Of a stretch of 64,000 bases of DNA, positions 31,831-44,070 are shown one piece after another. The stretch is taken from positions 71,101 through 135,100 of the forward strand of contig JAMWFC010000101.1 in NCBI GenBank assembly GCA_027475525.1, written 5' to 3'. The stretch comes from Macrolepiota albuminosa (lineage: Eukaryota > Basidiomycota > Agaricomycetes > Agaricales > Agaricaceae). Made by a program: the position numbers and the translations under genes. Every line of letters begins with the position of its first letter. Positions within the stretch are counted from its first letter, which is position 1. Below the pieces are notes generated by a model. That model saw only the letters and a program-made list of their open reading frames with translations. It did not search any database and was not told where the DNA came from.

Positions 31831-33743
31831 ATGGAAATTGAATTTCCTTTCCGTTCTCAGCTGGGTCAGACACTGGGGGCTGTCCTCATCGGCGGAATAG
31901 TCACTGCAATGTCAGTGCCACGTTCAGCAAACCACTAAAGCATTATTATATCTATCCCTCTAGCCTCTATGGCATAGCATGTGTCCAGTTCTACACATAC
32001 TCCGCCAACAATTCAAAGGATGGGAAATTGTTGAAGACAGTAGTAGGTATTGTTACTCTGATGGTGGCCTGATTTCATGATACATATTATAGGTATTCCT
32101 CCTTTGGTATGAAAGACTGAGCATATATATTCTTTTCAACTTATGGATGAACTGTATCAGGATACTAGACACCCTTCAGCTGGCTTTCGTGGGCCATGTC
32201 TTGTATTACTACCTGATTTTGAACTTTGGAGATGTCATTGCTCTGGCATCGATACCTTGGTATGCTAGAGACTTTTCATTTATAAACTTGCAATACCTCA
32301 ATGAATGTTTGCAGGAGCACCATTGTATGTAACATTGATAATCATTACATGGGACCATTATCACCAATGAATTTGACAAAATATACAGGGACTGGCGTTT
32401 ACCTCGGTGAGTTTCCAGCAGATGCTTGAGAATGCTAGAACCCATTCAACTTCAATATAGAGTATGAACCTGTTAATTGTTAGATGGTGTGCTTTGTCCA
32501 ATGACAACAATTCATTAAATAAACATTGATTTCCAGGACCTTTGGGCGACGTGTCTGGATTTGTATGTGAAACACCTCATCAGCATGACCTCTGCTAAGA
32601 TACATCAACCTTACTGACATAGTGTCAGGCAAAAGTATCCTGCTCATTACCTTCATTGTAAGTGTCAAGCCATTACATCTTGTCTAACAAACTGATCAAT
32701 GCAGGTTTTAATATCTCTGCTTGCCTGTGGTATGACTTTATTAAGATTGAGTGCTTGAATACAATGACAATACTACTCTCTAGTATGTATTCCTCGTGAG
32801 TCAAAGCCCTTTGCATCCCAACAAATATAAATTAGTTTCTGTTAAGTCCTTGTTACAGAATTGTAAGTACTAAAACCTTTCAATGTGTGGCTAATCTCAT
32901 GTATTTTGTCAACATATGACAGATATCTTTCAGGGCTGTTAATGATTCATACTGCAAAAATATCAGTAAGCCAAATTCACTCAAGTATTATATTTACTTT
33001 ATATTTTGGAAGCACTTGGCCTATTTGGGGTTTGCCAGTAATGTAGGTGCTGACCTACTTATTGCAACCCTGCTGTGCAACAACCTATGGCACCAATTTG
33101 CTGAGTTCAAAAGGTGAATTTCTATTAATTTCTATGTAAAATTTATTTAATGGCTCAATTTCTCATTTTCAGGACCAAATCAATACTGAGGACACTAATG
33201 ATGTATAGCATCAATTCAGGTTTGTTTTCTATCAATTTCTCATTTTCAGGACCAAATCAATACTGAGGACACTAATGATGTATAGCATCAATTCAGGTTT
33301 GTTTTCTATTATATTTGGTCACTATTGACTGGTAAAAAATTGGACCAGCTCTTTTAACAAGGTATGCAACTACTAGTCTTCCTCTTTAATATGAACTTAT
33401 CATGTGATCACTTTAGTTTCTTTTCCATGGCATGCTTGATTAGCTATGCAACTTTGCCCCATACTTTGATTTTTGTTCCAATTTATTTTTCACTGAGCAA
33501 CTGTAAGTTTTTTCCCCTATATTCTTGGCAATATTAATGCCTAGTAAATTTTATGTGAACTAGTGTACATCAACAGCCTCCTAGCATCACTCAACAACAG
33601 AGAGGCACTTTCTGTGAGAATCAAAGCTATTCCCCATATTCCCATTCCAAGTGGCATTATTCAAACCTGTCCATCTAATGAAGGCTCTCATTCTGCTGAA
33701 CCAGAAGTTGGATTAGTAGAAAGTCAAGTAAAACTTCATTGAA
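31831..33743 (+). CDS. DUF6534-family membrane protein, about 18 small exons
   Basis: I rebuilt this gene from splice signals. Exons: 31,831-31,910; 31,964-32,042; 32,093-32,106; 32,161-32,259; 32,315-32,324; 32,389-32,406; 32,484-32,500; 32,537-32,562; 32,623-32,657; 32,705-32,729; 32,784-32,795; 32,869-32,872; 32,933-32,965; 33,013-33,113; 33,173-33,219; 33,349-33,361; 33,417-33,502; 33,564-33,743. They sum to 879 nt, an open frame of 292 residues. Family blocks: TLGAVLIGGIVTAILYGIAC, WILDTLQLAFVGHVLYYYL, MVCFVQTFGRRVWILSGKS, LAYLGFASNVGADLLIATLL, RTKSILRTLMMYSINSALLT, ending LYINSLLASLNNREAL. Several hydrophobic segments suggest a multi-pass membrane protein; its function is unknown. Odd points: the donor at 32,501 reads AT, one exon is only 4 nt, and an exon is repeated by a 77-bp duplication (33,161-33,314). 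Confidence 0.8.
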
Positions 33744-34873
33744 ATATCTGGACCTTTTTTCCTAACAATTGTGTCTGATCACTTGCACTTTGATCTGAAA
33801 AAGCAATAGCTTTAGTATATATCACTACATTTGCATAAAAAGCACATTCAAGTCTGCTTGTTATAGGCATATAGATGTATGTATGTACTAGGATAGTTGG
33901 ACATATTTAATTAATATGGATGGGCTGCTGCAGTGCATGGCAATATCGAGGTCTACAGTAGAGTTTTGTCAATGACTATTTGTAAAATTGAATAGTCAAA
34001 AAGAGACCAATAGCACAAATACTGAAGCAGAGAAAGAAATTTTAGCTACTATTTATATGAAACTTGAGCTTAAATTTAAATGAGTTGAGCTTTTGTGTAA
34101 CAATGTACAAGTTGAGTTCAGTTCCTTAGTGTCTCAAGTGCATATGACCCAATTCTATAGCAAGAATGGCAACTACACAAGCATAGGAACTGGTAAAGGA
34201 TAAAGACTAAAGAGTTACTGTAACAAGTGTGACCAAATCATAGGCTGTGACAGCCTACTCTGTTAAACTGGTAAAGGATAAAGACTAAGAGTTACTGTAA
34301 CAAGTGTGACCAAATCATAGGCTGTGACAGCCTACTCTGTTACATACTCTCCTTTGAGATTGAATACCAATCTGAAAAAAGAGAAAAAAAATTCCTACAG
34401 TGGTGCTCACTCCAGTAATGTACTCCTCCATTGCTAAGGCTCCTTCATCATCCATTGTGTCTGCTTGCCTAGTCAGGTTGTTCTCCACTCCATATAGTCA
34501 TTCTGTCCTCCCCTCCCATGTGCCCCTTTAAATTTTGTGCCGGAGTCCACCTTTTTTACCTCTTCGAAAGAAAACTCTTGAATAGATCAAAGTTGATATT
34601 AACAGCATCAACAGGGTGGACAGATGTAAGAAATTACCATCTTACTCACACAAGATACAGAATCTGCCAAATTGGTAGATTTTTCTGTACGTAGAGTTAG
34701 TAAAAAAGTATCTACTCATACAAGTAAATACTGTATAATTTATATGTAAATTAATTGGAAATAATTACTATTGTAATTATTTCCCTATAGTACACTATGC
34801 TCTCAACACTCCTCAGAGTGCTGTGTAAAAGTAAATAATGAATAGAGAGCCTCGAAGAGGTCCCCCTGTTACA
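33744..34873. repeat. Spacer with LTR remnants
   Basis: No gene. Near 34,292-34,345 a short TGTAAC...GTTACA stretch is followed by TACTCTCCTTTGAGATTGAA, which resembles the LTR end and polypurine region of copy A (GTTACATACCCCCCAATGAG at 43,680). It is probably a decayed third member of that family. The 77/78-bp repeat at 34,188-34,343 differs by one base. At 34,867-34,873 TGTTACA marks the LTR edge of copy B. Confidence 0.5.
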
Positions 34874-34915
34874 CGCCCCCCTTTCAGACTGTTGTATGGT
34901 CTCCAAGGCTCCATT

Positions 34916-37900
34916 TCATGGACCAACAGTCTCACTCCATAGTGGGTGCGATAGGTGAGGCCACTGGCGCAAGCGGGCTAGATGGGTAATCTTCCAACTG
35001 TGGGGACTGCATGCGCTCATCAACCAACAGCAGTCTTGAGGGTGGCGCCGAAGCCAGTGGCCTTGACAGCACATTGGAATCCCGTGATGAACTAGCACTG
35101 TGGCCAGACAGCTCGTGGACAGGGGTCCATGTTGCTTCTGCCTCTTCCAGAGATGGTGCACATTGGGATCTGACCCAATGTAGTAATGCAGTCCATGGTT
35201 GGCATAAAACCGGCGCTGCTCTTCCAGAGATGGTGCACATTGGGATCTGACCCAATGTAGTAATGCAGTCCATGGTTGGCATAAAACCGGCGCTGCTTGT
35301 CCTCCTTGGCCAATAAAACCCAAAGGTGGTAAATCTTTGGTGGTTGGTGTTCTCCATCCATCCCAGTCTGGTATAGCAGCTGGGACCCCATAGTGATGCA
35401 TTCGACATGGCATTCATTATCAACATGAAATATCGAGGCATTGCCGACTAGGGTGGAAAAATTGGTGTTCAAGATACACCACACCATACGTATATGCATA
35501 GTCGGCCCACTCCAGGCAAATGCAATTGTAAAGCATCACCTGAAGCACATCATCCTCCGTAATGGTGCCCACTGCCTCATCTGGGAAGATGCATCATAAT
35601 CAACACACTCATCTATGGAGCTGGAACAAACGGATCGTTGGGATGGGCTGCATTAAAGTCTTGTACCACATTGCGGTACAATCCCCTTGGCCAACACCAG
35701 CACCATTTGCTGGGCAAACAATGAGGAAGCCTTGCCCTGAGGAGACAAGGATCTAATCAAGCATGGCCAAAAATAGTCCTCCAGTGCATGCGATATGCGA
35801 TATCAAATGCTATCCCAGAGATAGCATTAGGCATGCCTGGATGCCCAAAGTAAAGTGCCAGTGCATGCGATATGCGATATCAAATGCTATCCCAGAGATA
35901 GCATTAGGCATGCCTGGATGCCCAAAGTAAAGTGCATTCTGGGCCCATTTCTCCAGGTCCAGCGTCTCTTCAATCTGCTCGAAGCTGACACCTGTGAGCA
36001 TCGTATTTCGATGGCTTCCCTACTCCTTCATGCGCACTATCCTGTCTGAGAAGGCAGGGACATCATCCTCATCACCGCCGAGCATGCCTTGAATGGGGGG
36101 TCCACCTGGTTGTATTTGCTATGGTTCAAGACCAGCTTCATGGTCTTGTCTCATGCACTGACGTCGCAGGCATCGCTCACATGATGGAACTCTCGGTACA
36201 AGTGATAACTGGTGATCTTGTCGTTGGCTTGCGCATACTGATTGCAAATCAGTTCCACCAGCTTTTGTAGTTGGAGGGGGTTTATGGGGAACCCTCTAGG
36301 CACTACATTACTGAGGGCTCCTTTTGCACCACCATACCCGCTCACATGGCTAGACTCGTGGGCGTAGGCATTTCAAGTCTCCGTTCCCACATACACGGTA
36401 TTATTTGCAGATGAATAATAAAAATGCCGGTCCAATCCTCTATTGAAGAATGAATTCAGTTGTTCCACTGTGTGGTCTGCAAATATTCGAACACCAAGAC
36501 TTAAGGGGATAATCCCCATAGCTTCCTCTGCTCATCTCTGCTTATTTTGTTTGAACTCGACCTTTTTGTTCTTCCTCTGTTTATTCTTCTTCATATTGTG
36601 AGCGACCCGCACTCCTCGCTCATGCTTCAACTCCTCCTCATCAGGAGTGGCCTCATTCAAACTGATATAGTTTGCATTCTTGTCTTCACTATCCCCGTGG
36701 GGATAGGCTAACTTTGCTTCTCCTGCATCAACCATCGGTACACCTAATGTGCATTCTTGTCTTCACTATCCCCGTGGGGATAGGCTAACTTTGCTTCTCC
36801 TGCATCAACCATCGGTACACCTAATGGCACCACATTCTCTGCCTCTTGCTCCATTTGAGGGTTGGCGTCCAGCTACTTCTCCAGGTAACTTTCCACTGGC
36901 GATTCATACTCTACCAGAGGCTGGAACCTCAAAACTCCTCCCGGTGCTCTCTGGGGTACATCTGCTGCAAACGTTACCATTTGCACCAAAAATTCATCCA
37001 CCTGCTTCACTGCCCTCTCTTTCCTCTTTGGCACTTGCGTCGAAGATATCACACTCCTCACCAAGCCTTGTCTGGACAATTCTGACGACGTTGAGGGCCC
37101 ACACTCTCTCTCTATCTGCTGCTCCAATGACAGTACTCCAGTTACTCGACCTTCACAAGGTCAAGCGCTGTCCTCTGCCTGTGGTTGATCTGCCTGGGTT
37201 CTCTTCGGTTCTGACTCCATGGCAGATTTGGGCGTGGCCACCTGACGTTTCAGCACCCTGTTAAACGTCGCAATAGTATTATGCTGCCGCTCTTGCAGCA
37301 GCGCTATCTTGTCTAACAGCCCTGTGACCACTACTTGGGCCACTGTATCTCATAGGAACTCGGTTTCAGGTAGCATGCAGTGACCCACCTGTATCAACCG
37401 TCTCCACAGTGTCTCTGCCTGTGGCTCATCATGCCACTGATCCCTTTCTGACATCCATTCCTTTCCTTTTCCTTTATCCTAAATTGTCTCCCACTCAGGA
37501 GACCGCTGCCTTGCCTCTCGACGTGGCCCTTCCAGTAGGCCTCGTCTGCTTGACCTCTGATCCTCCTGCGATCTCTCTCAGGAGAATCCCCAAGGTACCT
37601 CTCTATCATATTGCACCTTACATCATCCTTTTACTGGAGGCAACCTTTCTTTCCTTGGTCTACTTGCTCTCACTTCCTCATCAACCTCTATAGGCTGATA
37701 ACTTCCTCCACTCTGTGTCTGGCCTTGTGCCAGCCCTCCCATTTGCTGCCAGGGCTGCACCAATGGCATCATCGCTCCCTGGAGCATCATCATTCCCCAG
37801 TTTGATCCTGCCTCTGCCGCCTGCTGACCCATGGGTACCAGCATCAGCATAAAAAACATGGGCATCTGCCCCTGCCCATAATCCTGCTGCGCCTGAGAGT

Positions 37901-38060
37901 ACACAAAAAAACTCCCCATACCCCCTTGTTGTTGCTGCAGCATTTGTTGTTGCAATTCTCTCAACTCTCCCCCACCACCAGAGCTCCATGAGCTCTGGTT
38001 ATCTCTTGAAAAGCATTGATCCTGATGTGACAAAGACATCGTTGTGAGATGTACACACAA
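34916..38060 (-). pseudogene. Extra ORF3 of gypsy copy B, decayed
   Basis: Homologue of ORF3 in copy A, in many fragments. Matching blocks include YGVPAAIPDWDGWRTPT (copy A YGTPAAIPQWDGWREMT), GLHYYIGSDPNVHHLWK (copy A GLYYLIGMDPNRVNLLK), AYRMHWHFTLG (copy A AYRMHWRTLFG), RGFPINPLQLQKLVELICNQ (copy A RGLPRTPLELDRLYKYYANV) and LQERQHNTIATFNRVLKRQV. The N end at about 38,060 is Gln/Met-rich. No known domain is recognisable. That the conserved blocks persist in two diverged copies argues that the ORF was under selection. Confidence 0.7.
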
Positions 38061-38284
38061 TCAAATGACAAGACAAAAATTCCAAGTCAGCCATAACACC
38101 ATCTTCACTTACATCAGCACTTCCTCATTTGGCTGACAATCCGCCACCTTCACATGGCTCCCTGAGCCCTGTCCTTCCTAGGCAACTGTGCAGGGTGCTT
38201 CATGCCATGCAGCTCCAAATACTGATCCAAGGTGGCCAACTTAGCACATGCCTGATGCGGCTCCCATATTGTATTACCCAGACT

Positions 38285-39529
38285 CTACCATACCTCATAC
38301 TCCAGACCCCCAGCCTTGTTCCACCGATGGCTTACCAGGTCCTCGACAAACCACTCCTGATCATCCTTTGCCCTGAAGTCATGAGCTTCCGGAACTACCC
38401 ATCTGGGGAACAATGCAAAGTCCTTCACTCCCTTATGCACCACTGCATCAGTATGCAACTCCTGCAACATGAAAGGCATGAACCCCCTATTCAACTTGAA
38501 CAGGACATACCCGGTTGTCTCTGACACGCTAGCATTTATCGCAAACTCTGTCAATGGTACTCGGTCCACCCAGTCCTGCTGGTCTGGGCGCACTACCGTG
38601 CGCAGTATCTATGCCACATTACGGTTTGCTCGCTCTGTCTGTCCATCTGTCTGTGGATAAAAGGATGTTGACATTAGCAGTTTTGCTCCCATTATCGTGT
38701 GGAGCTCTCACCACCACTTTGATGTGAACTTTGAATCCCGATCACTGACAATCAAGCTAGGCAAGCTGTGCAACTGCACAATTTCTTTCAAATAAATCCA
38801 TGAAAGATCTGATGCCTTCATTGTGGTGCACACTGGTATCAAGTGTACCATACTTGTCATCTGGCATATTACTATCCACAAGTAGTTGAACCTTCTGGAT
38901 TTGGGAAACAGACCAACAAAGTCCATCCTGATGGAATCCCATGGCTTTGTAGGCACAGGCAGCGAATGCAGCCTGCCAGCCAGTTTATAGTTGGCCCCTT
39001 TTGCCCGTTGGCACAACTTACAAGTTGTGCAGAACGCAAATACATCTGCATGCATCTTCAACCACCAATACCAGTGCTGCACATATTCTAGTGTCTTCTG
39101 CGACCCAAAATGCCCAACTACCCCATATGCCTGATTGATCACCTCTGTAATCAATGCATGCTGTTGGGGCAAGCACAGTACCTGCTGGCCACTAGCACTA
39201 GTTGTGTAGATCAGCTTCTGATGCACTGAAAAACTAGGGTGATCTTTGGGCTGTGCCAACACCTCTGCACACAACCTATCCTCCAAATACCCCAGTAGCA
39301 CTGTCTTTTGAAACTCGGTTTGATGATAGTCTTGGGGGGTAGACTTCATCTCTACAGGTATCCATAGTGTGTCTGCCAACCAAATATCTCTGTCACCTAT
39401 CTCTGCAGTGCTTTCACTGAAGCCTACCCCAGCCCCAGCGCCTACGACCTTGAGTCGTTCCGCCTCACTGTCCCATGCCTCTTGCCACTCTTGCAACTGC
39501 TTACTGCGCCGATGCTCTTGAACCTGCAT
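38285..39529 (-). pseudogene. Integrase of gypsy copy B
   Basis: A frame from 39,529 carries the zinc domain (AYGVVGHFGSQKTLEYVQHW... CTTCKLCQRAKG), core KPWDSIRMDFVGLFPKSR (Asp) and SLIVSDRDSKFTSKWW (Asp). It stops at 38,708. The Glu region and C-terminal part continue in other frames (DWVDRVPLTEFAINASVSET at about 38,570). The start of the piece aligns with copy A after its in-frame TGA at 49,950; copy B has a Trp codon (TGG) at that position, and its own TGA about 13 codons further on. Confidence 0.75.
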
Positions 39530-39737
39530 GGCTCAAATATTTACTACATGATCTTCAATCTCCCGATACCATTGGTAAGGTATGTCTTCTCCCTCTGGGT
39601 CAATATGTATATCTGCATTGACATAGTGATGAGCCTCATGGGCTTCATCTTTTTGGTCATTCTCAAAGTAGCACGACAAACAATCAGCTACCTTGTTAAG
39701 CTCCCCTTTGACATAAGTTATGTCAAATTTGTACCGT

Positions 39738-40808
39738 TGATGACGCCAACTGTGGTTGGGTGCGCTGGACGTATACGCAGTACAACACCGTCTCCAGCGC
39801 TTGGCGTGCGTAATTGTGAGGAGTCCTGACAGGGTCCCGGTGTGCTCGAGTGGAGGTAGTAGAACGATGCGCTAGATTATAGCGCTTTCGGGGCTACCTG
39901 GCAGACGGTAAGCGTCGTAGTTTGGGCAAAGATATTGGGGAAAAGACGAATAGCGCAGCGTATTGTGCCCGTAGGTGGCACCGTAAACGATGAAGACGAG
40001 ATAGACAAAGCTAGCGCCCGACTTAGTGACGAAGTCAAAGGAAGCTAGCGCGAGTTGAACGCTCAGTGTAACTGTCTGTTCGAGGGGTTACGATTTGTTG
40101 TTATATACATGTAAAGTAGCTATTTTATATACTATGCACTACCGTGTTTGTCCAGATACAAGTCCACCTGCGGCGCTACCTCCTAGCGCCTCTCCTCGTG
40201 GTTTCCTCTAATGGCGACCTGTCAACGGCAACCTTTGGCACATGGATGACGGCGACCAACGGCGTTCTGACCCACGGCGACCAGCAGCGACTCTATATTG
40301 GCTTAGAATTGCATGAGTCTGCTCACTTTTATTCTAACTCCAATTGGCCAGGCTGTTTCGGGGTATGGTCGGAAAATCCTCGACAGACGCCGTGAGCGCT
40401 AGTGTCAGCGCTACTCATTGTATTAGTTCCTGACAGGTCCAGATGTCGGATTTAAGTATATCCAGTGCCGCCGTCATTGATCCTTTTAGACTTCTGATTG
40501 AAGTGCCTCGTCAAATGGCAGCGCCTGTTGCTGACTCTTTCTGGAAGTGATCGGGGTTTAGTTAGAGTCCTCTCCCGCTGTCGTGTTAGCGCTATACGTT
40601 ATGAGCCTCCTTCGTCCTTGGAATAGGTGAATGGAGTGTGCTGAAAGCTGGGTAGCTAGTGGTTAGGATAAATGTCTAGATCCTGTAGTCAGTTGCCAGA
40701 GCTAGAGCTGCTCTATATTCCCAACTGGTCGCTAGAGCCTTTAGTACGTCAAGTGTTGGTTGGCCTATAATGTCCCTTGATGCGCTCAGTCCGAGTAGAA
40801 GCCTATCA
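39738..40808. mobile_element. LTR-like insertion of an unknown family inside copy B
   Basis: The RNase H frame of copy B stops at ...WINYMSR (40,809) and resumes at YKFDITYVKGELNKVADCLS (39,737). The 1,071 bp between start TGATGACGCC, end GCCTATCA (TG...CA) and are flanked by CCGT on both sides (39,734-39,737 and 40,809-40,812). It has no coding capacity. This fits a solo LTR with a 4-bp target duplication. No second copy is present in the window. Confidence 0.7.
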
Positions 40809-41759
40809 CCGTGACATGTAATTAATCCATCGCCACTGATGTGATGATAAATTTGCCTGAGTTTTGAAGAACTCAAGAGCTTTGTGGTTGGTTATAATAT
40901 GAATATCATACCCCATCAACTTGTCCTCCCATTTCAGAAGAGCCTCCAATATAGCCAACGTCTCCAACTCATGCATAGCATAATTCTGCTGCACATTCAT
41001 GAACTTCTTTGACATAAAACCAGCTGGATGGCAGGTTTGCCAGGACTGTCCCTGTCTATACATTGCTCCCACTTCCATCTTCAACACATCACAAATGAGC
41101 CATATTGGTTCATCTCATCGCAGATCAATGGGATGTATGATTGGCATGCAATCACATATTCTCTTAATCATGTCAAAGCAGCATTGGTGCATTGGCCACC
41201 ATACAAATGGCACCCCGTTTTGTGTGATGGCCATCAGTGGCCCCATGTATGTTCTGACATTTGGCAGAAACATCAATATGTAGTTTATTAGCTCAACAAA
41301 GCATTGCACATCGTTATAGTTTCATGGTGTCCGCCAATCATGAATCCAATCCAATTTATTCTGATCAGGATGAATACCTTCATTGTCAATAATGTGTCCC
41401 AGGCAGTCCACCCAGTCTGCATATAACTCACACTTCTTCCACTTCAAGTACAACAGGTTCAAACGTAAGCGCTCGAACACAACACAAAGATGCTTCTTGT
41501 GCTCCTCAATGGAGTCCAAATAGATGAAGATGTCGTCAAGATATACATGCATGAATTGTCCAATGACATCATGAAAGATAGACGTCATCAACCTCTGAAA
41601 GGTTGCTGGGGCATTACAGTTACCTATCTGCATGATGTTGCTTACATATGTGTCAGTAATCGATAAAAACACGGTCTTCCTGACATCACTCTCCCATATT
41701 CGGACCTGTTTGTATGCATCTGTCAGATTAATTTTTGACCTGACTTTTGCCCATGCCAC
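40809..41759 (-). pseudogene. Reverse transcriptase-RNase H of copy B
   Basis: 41,759-41,322: SKINLTDAYKQVRIWESDV (Asp), NIMQIGNCNAPATFQRLMTS, active site MHVYLDDIFIYLDS. RNase H at 41,087-40,809: ETLAILEALLKWEDKLMGY (Glu) and IHIITNHKALEFF, where the catalytic Asp of copy A (ITDHK) is Asn. The piece between has a frameshift near 41,320. The tail of RNase H (FDITYVKGELNKVADCLS) lies beyond the LTR-like insertion, at 39,737-39,680. Confidence 0.8.
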
Positions 41760-41888
41760 ATCCTCTCAAATCACTTCCTGATCAGAAAGTGGTGTTACAT
41801 CCTTAATGGCGTTATCATTGCACTGGCATGCGTCCAGTGCCGTGCGTAACATCCCATCCTTCTTTGAAATGCACAGCAATGGCATGGC

Positions 41889-43190
41889 CTATGATGCAGG
41901 TCTTGCCTCCCACCACCGTGCCCTGAGGTACCAGTTCATTTTATCCTGCAACTGTTGCTGCAGAGCCATGGGACAGCATGGTAGATGGTACTTGTACTGT
42001 TTTGTATCATTAATCAGGTTAATTTCATGATTAACCTCACGCCACAGTAGCAGCTCTTCCTTAGTGCCATTAACCATATTCAAAAACTCCTCCTGCTGGC
42101 AAAGCTCCAGAATATCATCTCGGGACAACCCAGTTGCCCTGAGCTTGCCTTTGCCCTTGGCTCGTATTGGTTTGTGTGACCACTTCCCACTACTGCCCAC
42201 TATATGGGTAGTAGTATATTTCTCTCGAAGTGCTCGCAACCTCTCCTCACTGTTATCTGGCACCTGTAGACAATTTGGTACCACCTTTCTTACTCTTCGC
42301 ACTGAAATTGACGCCCCGTCAACCTGGACCTCCTCCAGGAAGAAGATCTCTTCATCTCTTGCCTGCTGATAGACCTCAGTCTGCCGAATCCATGGTTGAC
42401 CTTCCCAGGCATGCATAGATGCCACTAGCTTATTCCATTCTCTAGGCATTCGCAGATTAAAGGCCCAATCAAATGCTAGTGGGGGTACTGGCCGATTTTA
42501 TAGGGATCAGTGTGACTGGTCGCTACAAGCTTCATCATCTTCCAAATCCCCATACAATGAGTCTATCAAAGGCTTATCACAAACCAGCTCTTCAACCTTC
42601 ACCTTCAAAGATGTAGGTTGGCACTCCCTTCTGACAGATCACCTTTGCAGCTGAGTTGGCTGAGTGCAATGCACATCCTGACCACCCACCACACCTACGG
42701 TGGATTCCTCCCCTTGCACACTCTCATACCTAGCCCACTCTTCCTTGGACATCAGGATCGCTCTGCACTCCTTGGGTAAGCCTTTGATAGGGTTTACTTC
42801 CTCCGGCTCATCCTCCATGGTAGCCGTTTGTGCCCCTGGGCATAGTTAATTGTTGCCCACTGCTTGCTTCCACTCCGTTGCACGTTGGCAGCAAACTCTC
42901 TCTCCAACTTCATCTACTGCAATCTGCACTGCAGGAATCTTGGTACCCACCACAATAACTTTGTTATTGCAGAAATCAAGTACCACTTGGTACTTACACA
43001 TGTACGGTGTCCCTACAATCATGTCGTACCGGTCAAAATTCACCACATTCACATATTCGACATTTGTTGACCCTGGGACAGATAAATTTGCTCCAAATTG
43101 TACTGCAGTGCAACTGCCCACAGTGCCCAGTTGCAGAGTTATGGGCTACTCCAGCTGATGCACTGCCAAGTCATGGACCTGACACATAGA
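41889..43190 (-). pseudogene. Protease end, Gag-Pol stop and RT leader of copy B
   Basis: 43,190-42,846: the C half of the aspartic protease (LQLGTVGS... NFDRYDMIVGTPYMCKYQVV), ending in a TAA at 42,846-42,848. Downstream in the same frame comes ATMEDEPEE... LPKECRAILMSKEEW, which aligns with copy A after its own stop. 42,449-41,889: leader of RT (MPREWNKLVASM... REVNHEINLINDTKQYKYHL). The protease catalytic Asp and all of Gag are missing. Confidence 0.75.
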
Positions 43191-43504
43191 GACATCACAA
43201 CCGTATGTGTCATACATTGTACAGGAGCTCACTTTGTGCCATACCATACATGTCCAGTGGAGTCCGCTACAGCGGAGCAGTCCCCACAGTGCCGTAGAAT
43301 ACAGAGCCGTGGACATGTCACAATGTGCTGTATGACACGGTCTAGTGAATCAATAAAAGATGGGCACACACATGTACATGCAGGCCTGGCAGATGCCAGC
43401 GGACACTAGCGGACGTCAATGTGCATCAGCAGCTGCCAGTGGGCATCAGCCCACGAGTAAAAACCTCCTCCATTGGCAGACTTCATGGCATGAATAAACC
43501 CTCC
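43191..43504. other. Spacer, target region of copy A
   Basis: Noncoding, with repeated GCCAGCGGACACTAGCGGACG-like words similar to those at 56.5-57.0 kb, on the other side of copy A. So copy A was inserted into one repeat-rich stretch. Confidence 0.45.
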
Positions 43505-43509
43505 TCGAG

Positions 43510-43685
43510 TGTAACCTGGGGTTACTAGTCAGAACTATCTGTGTATTTCACACAGTGCTAAATCAGACCGCAATATCGGATTTGACTAGTACTTAGTGCA
43601 AAAACAAGATGTTAGCTTACGTAATACTCTACTAATTGATTATAGCGTCGTTGACGCTGATGGTAATACGGATGACCCCGTTACA
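43510..43685 (-). repeat. 3' LTR of copy A
   Basis: 176 bp, TGTAACCTGGGG...CCCGTTACA, with TGTAAC/GTTACA inverted ends. It differs from the 5' LTR at three positions, all CpG in one copy and CpA in the other. Confidence 0.95.
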
Positions 43686-44070
43686 TACCCCCCAATGAGA
43701 CCGAATACTCAGTCTTGAGAAAGGGAGGTAGAACGAGATGAAAGATGCACGGTAGTGCAACAACGATGAACGATGCACGGTAGTGCAACAACGGATGAAT
43801 GCACGCATGTTGCATGGCTGGAAGGCGTTAGTACTCATGCGCACTGAGGATGTGTCGTCTGGACACAAGAGACAGCAGTCCTTATCAGACAAAGGCGCAG
43901 GAGACGCCAGCAGTAGAAGCAAATAGTGTATATAAGAAAAGTATAAAGAACAAAAAGAGTGACCCCTCCTCTGGGTCCGCTGTATCTACACGCGACTCTA
44001 AAGTGCGTATCAGCTGGAATGGCTTGAGTCAAATACTCAGAGGTACATACAAAATTTTGTATACAAGGGT

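Larger units (their letters stand above)
34874..43190 (-). mobile_element. Gypsy element copy B, 5'-truncated and decayed
   Basis: Same family and gene order as copy A: part of protease, the Gag-PR/Pol stop, RT-RNase H, integrase, extra ORF3, then a polypurine tract (minus strand AAAGGGGGGCG) and the LTR edge TGTAACAGGGGG at 34,873. Gag and the 5' LTR are missing beyond about 43,190. It contains frameshifts, a 1,071-bp LTR-like insertion at 39,738-40,808, and 77-bp duplications at 35,144, 35,781 and 36,674. Confidence 0.8.

Noticed and set aside
33161..33314. Exon duplication in the DUF6534 gene
   Set aside because: The repeat is exactly 77 bp and includes intron text; family proteins have this block once.
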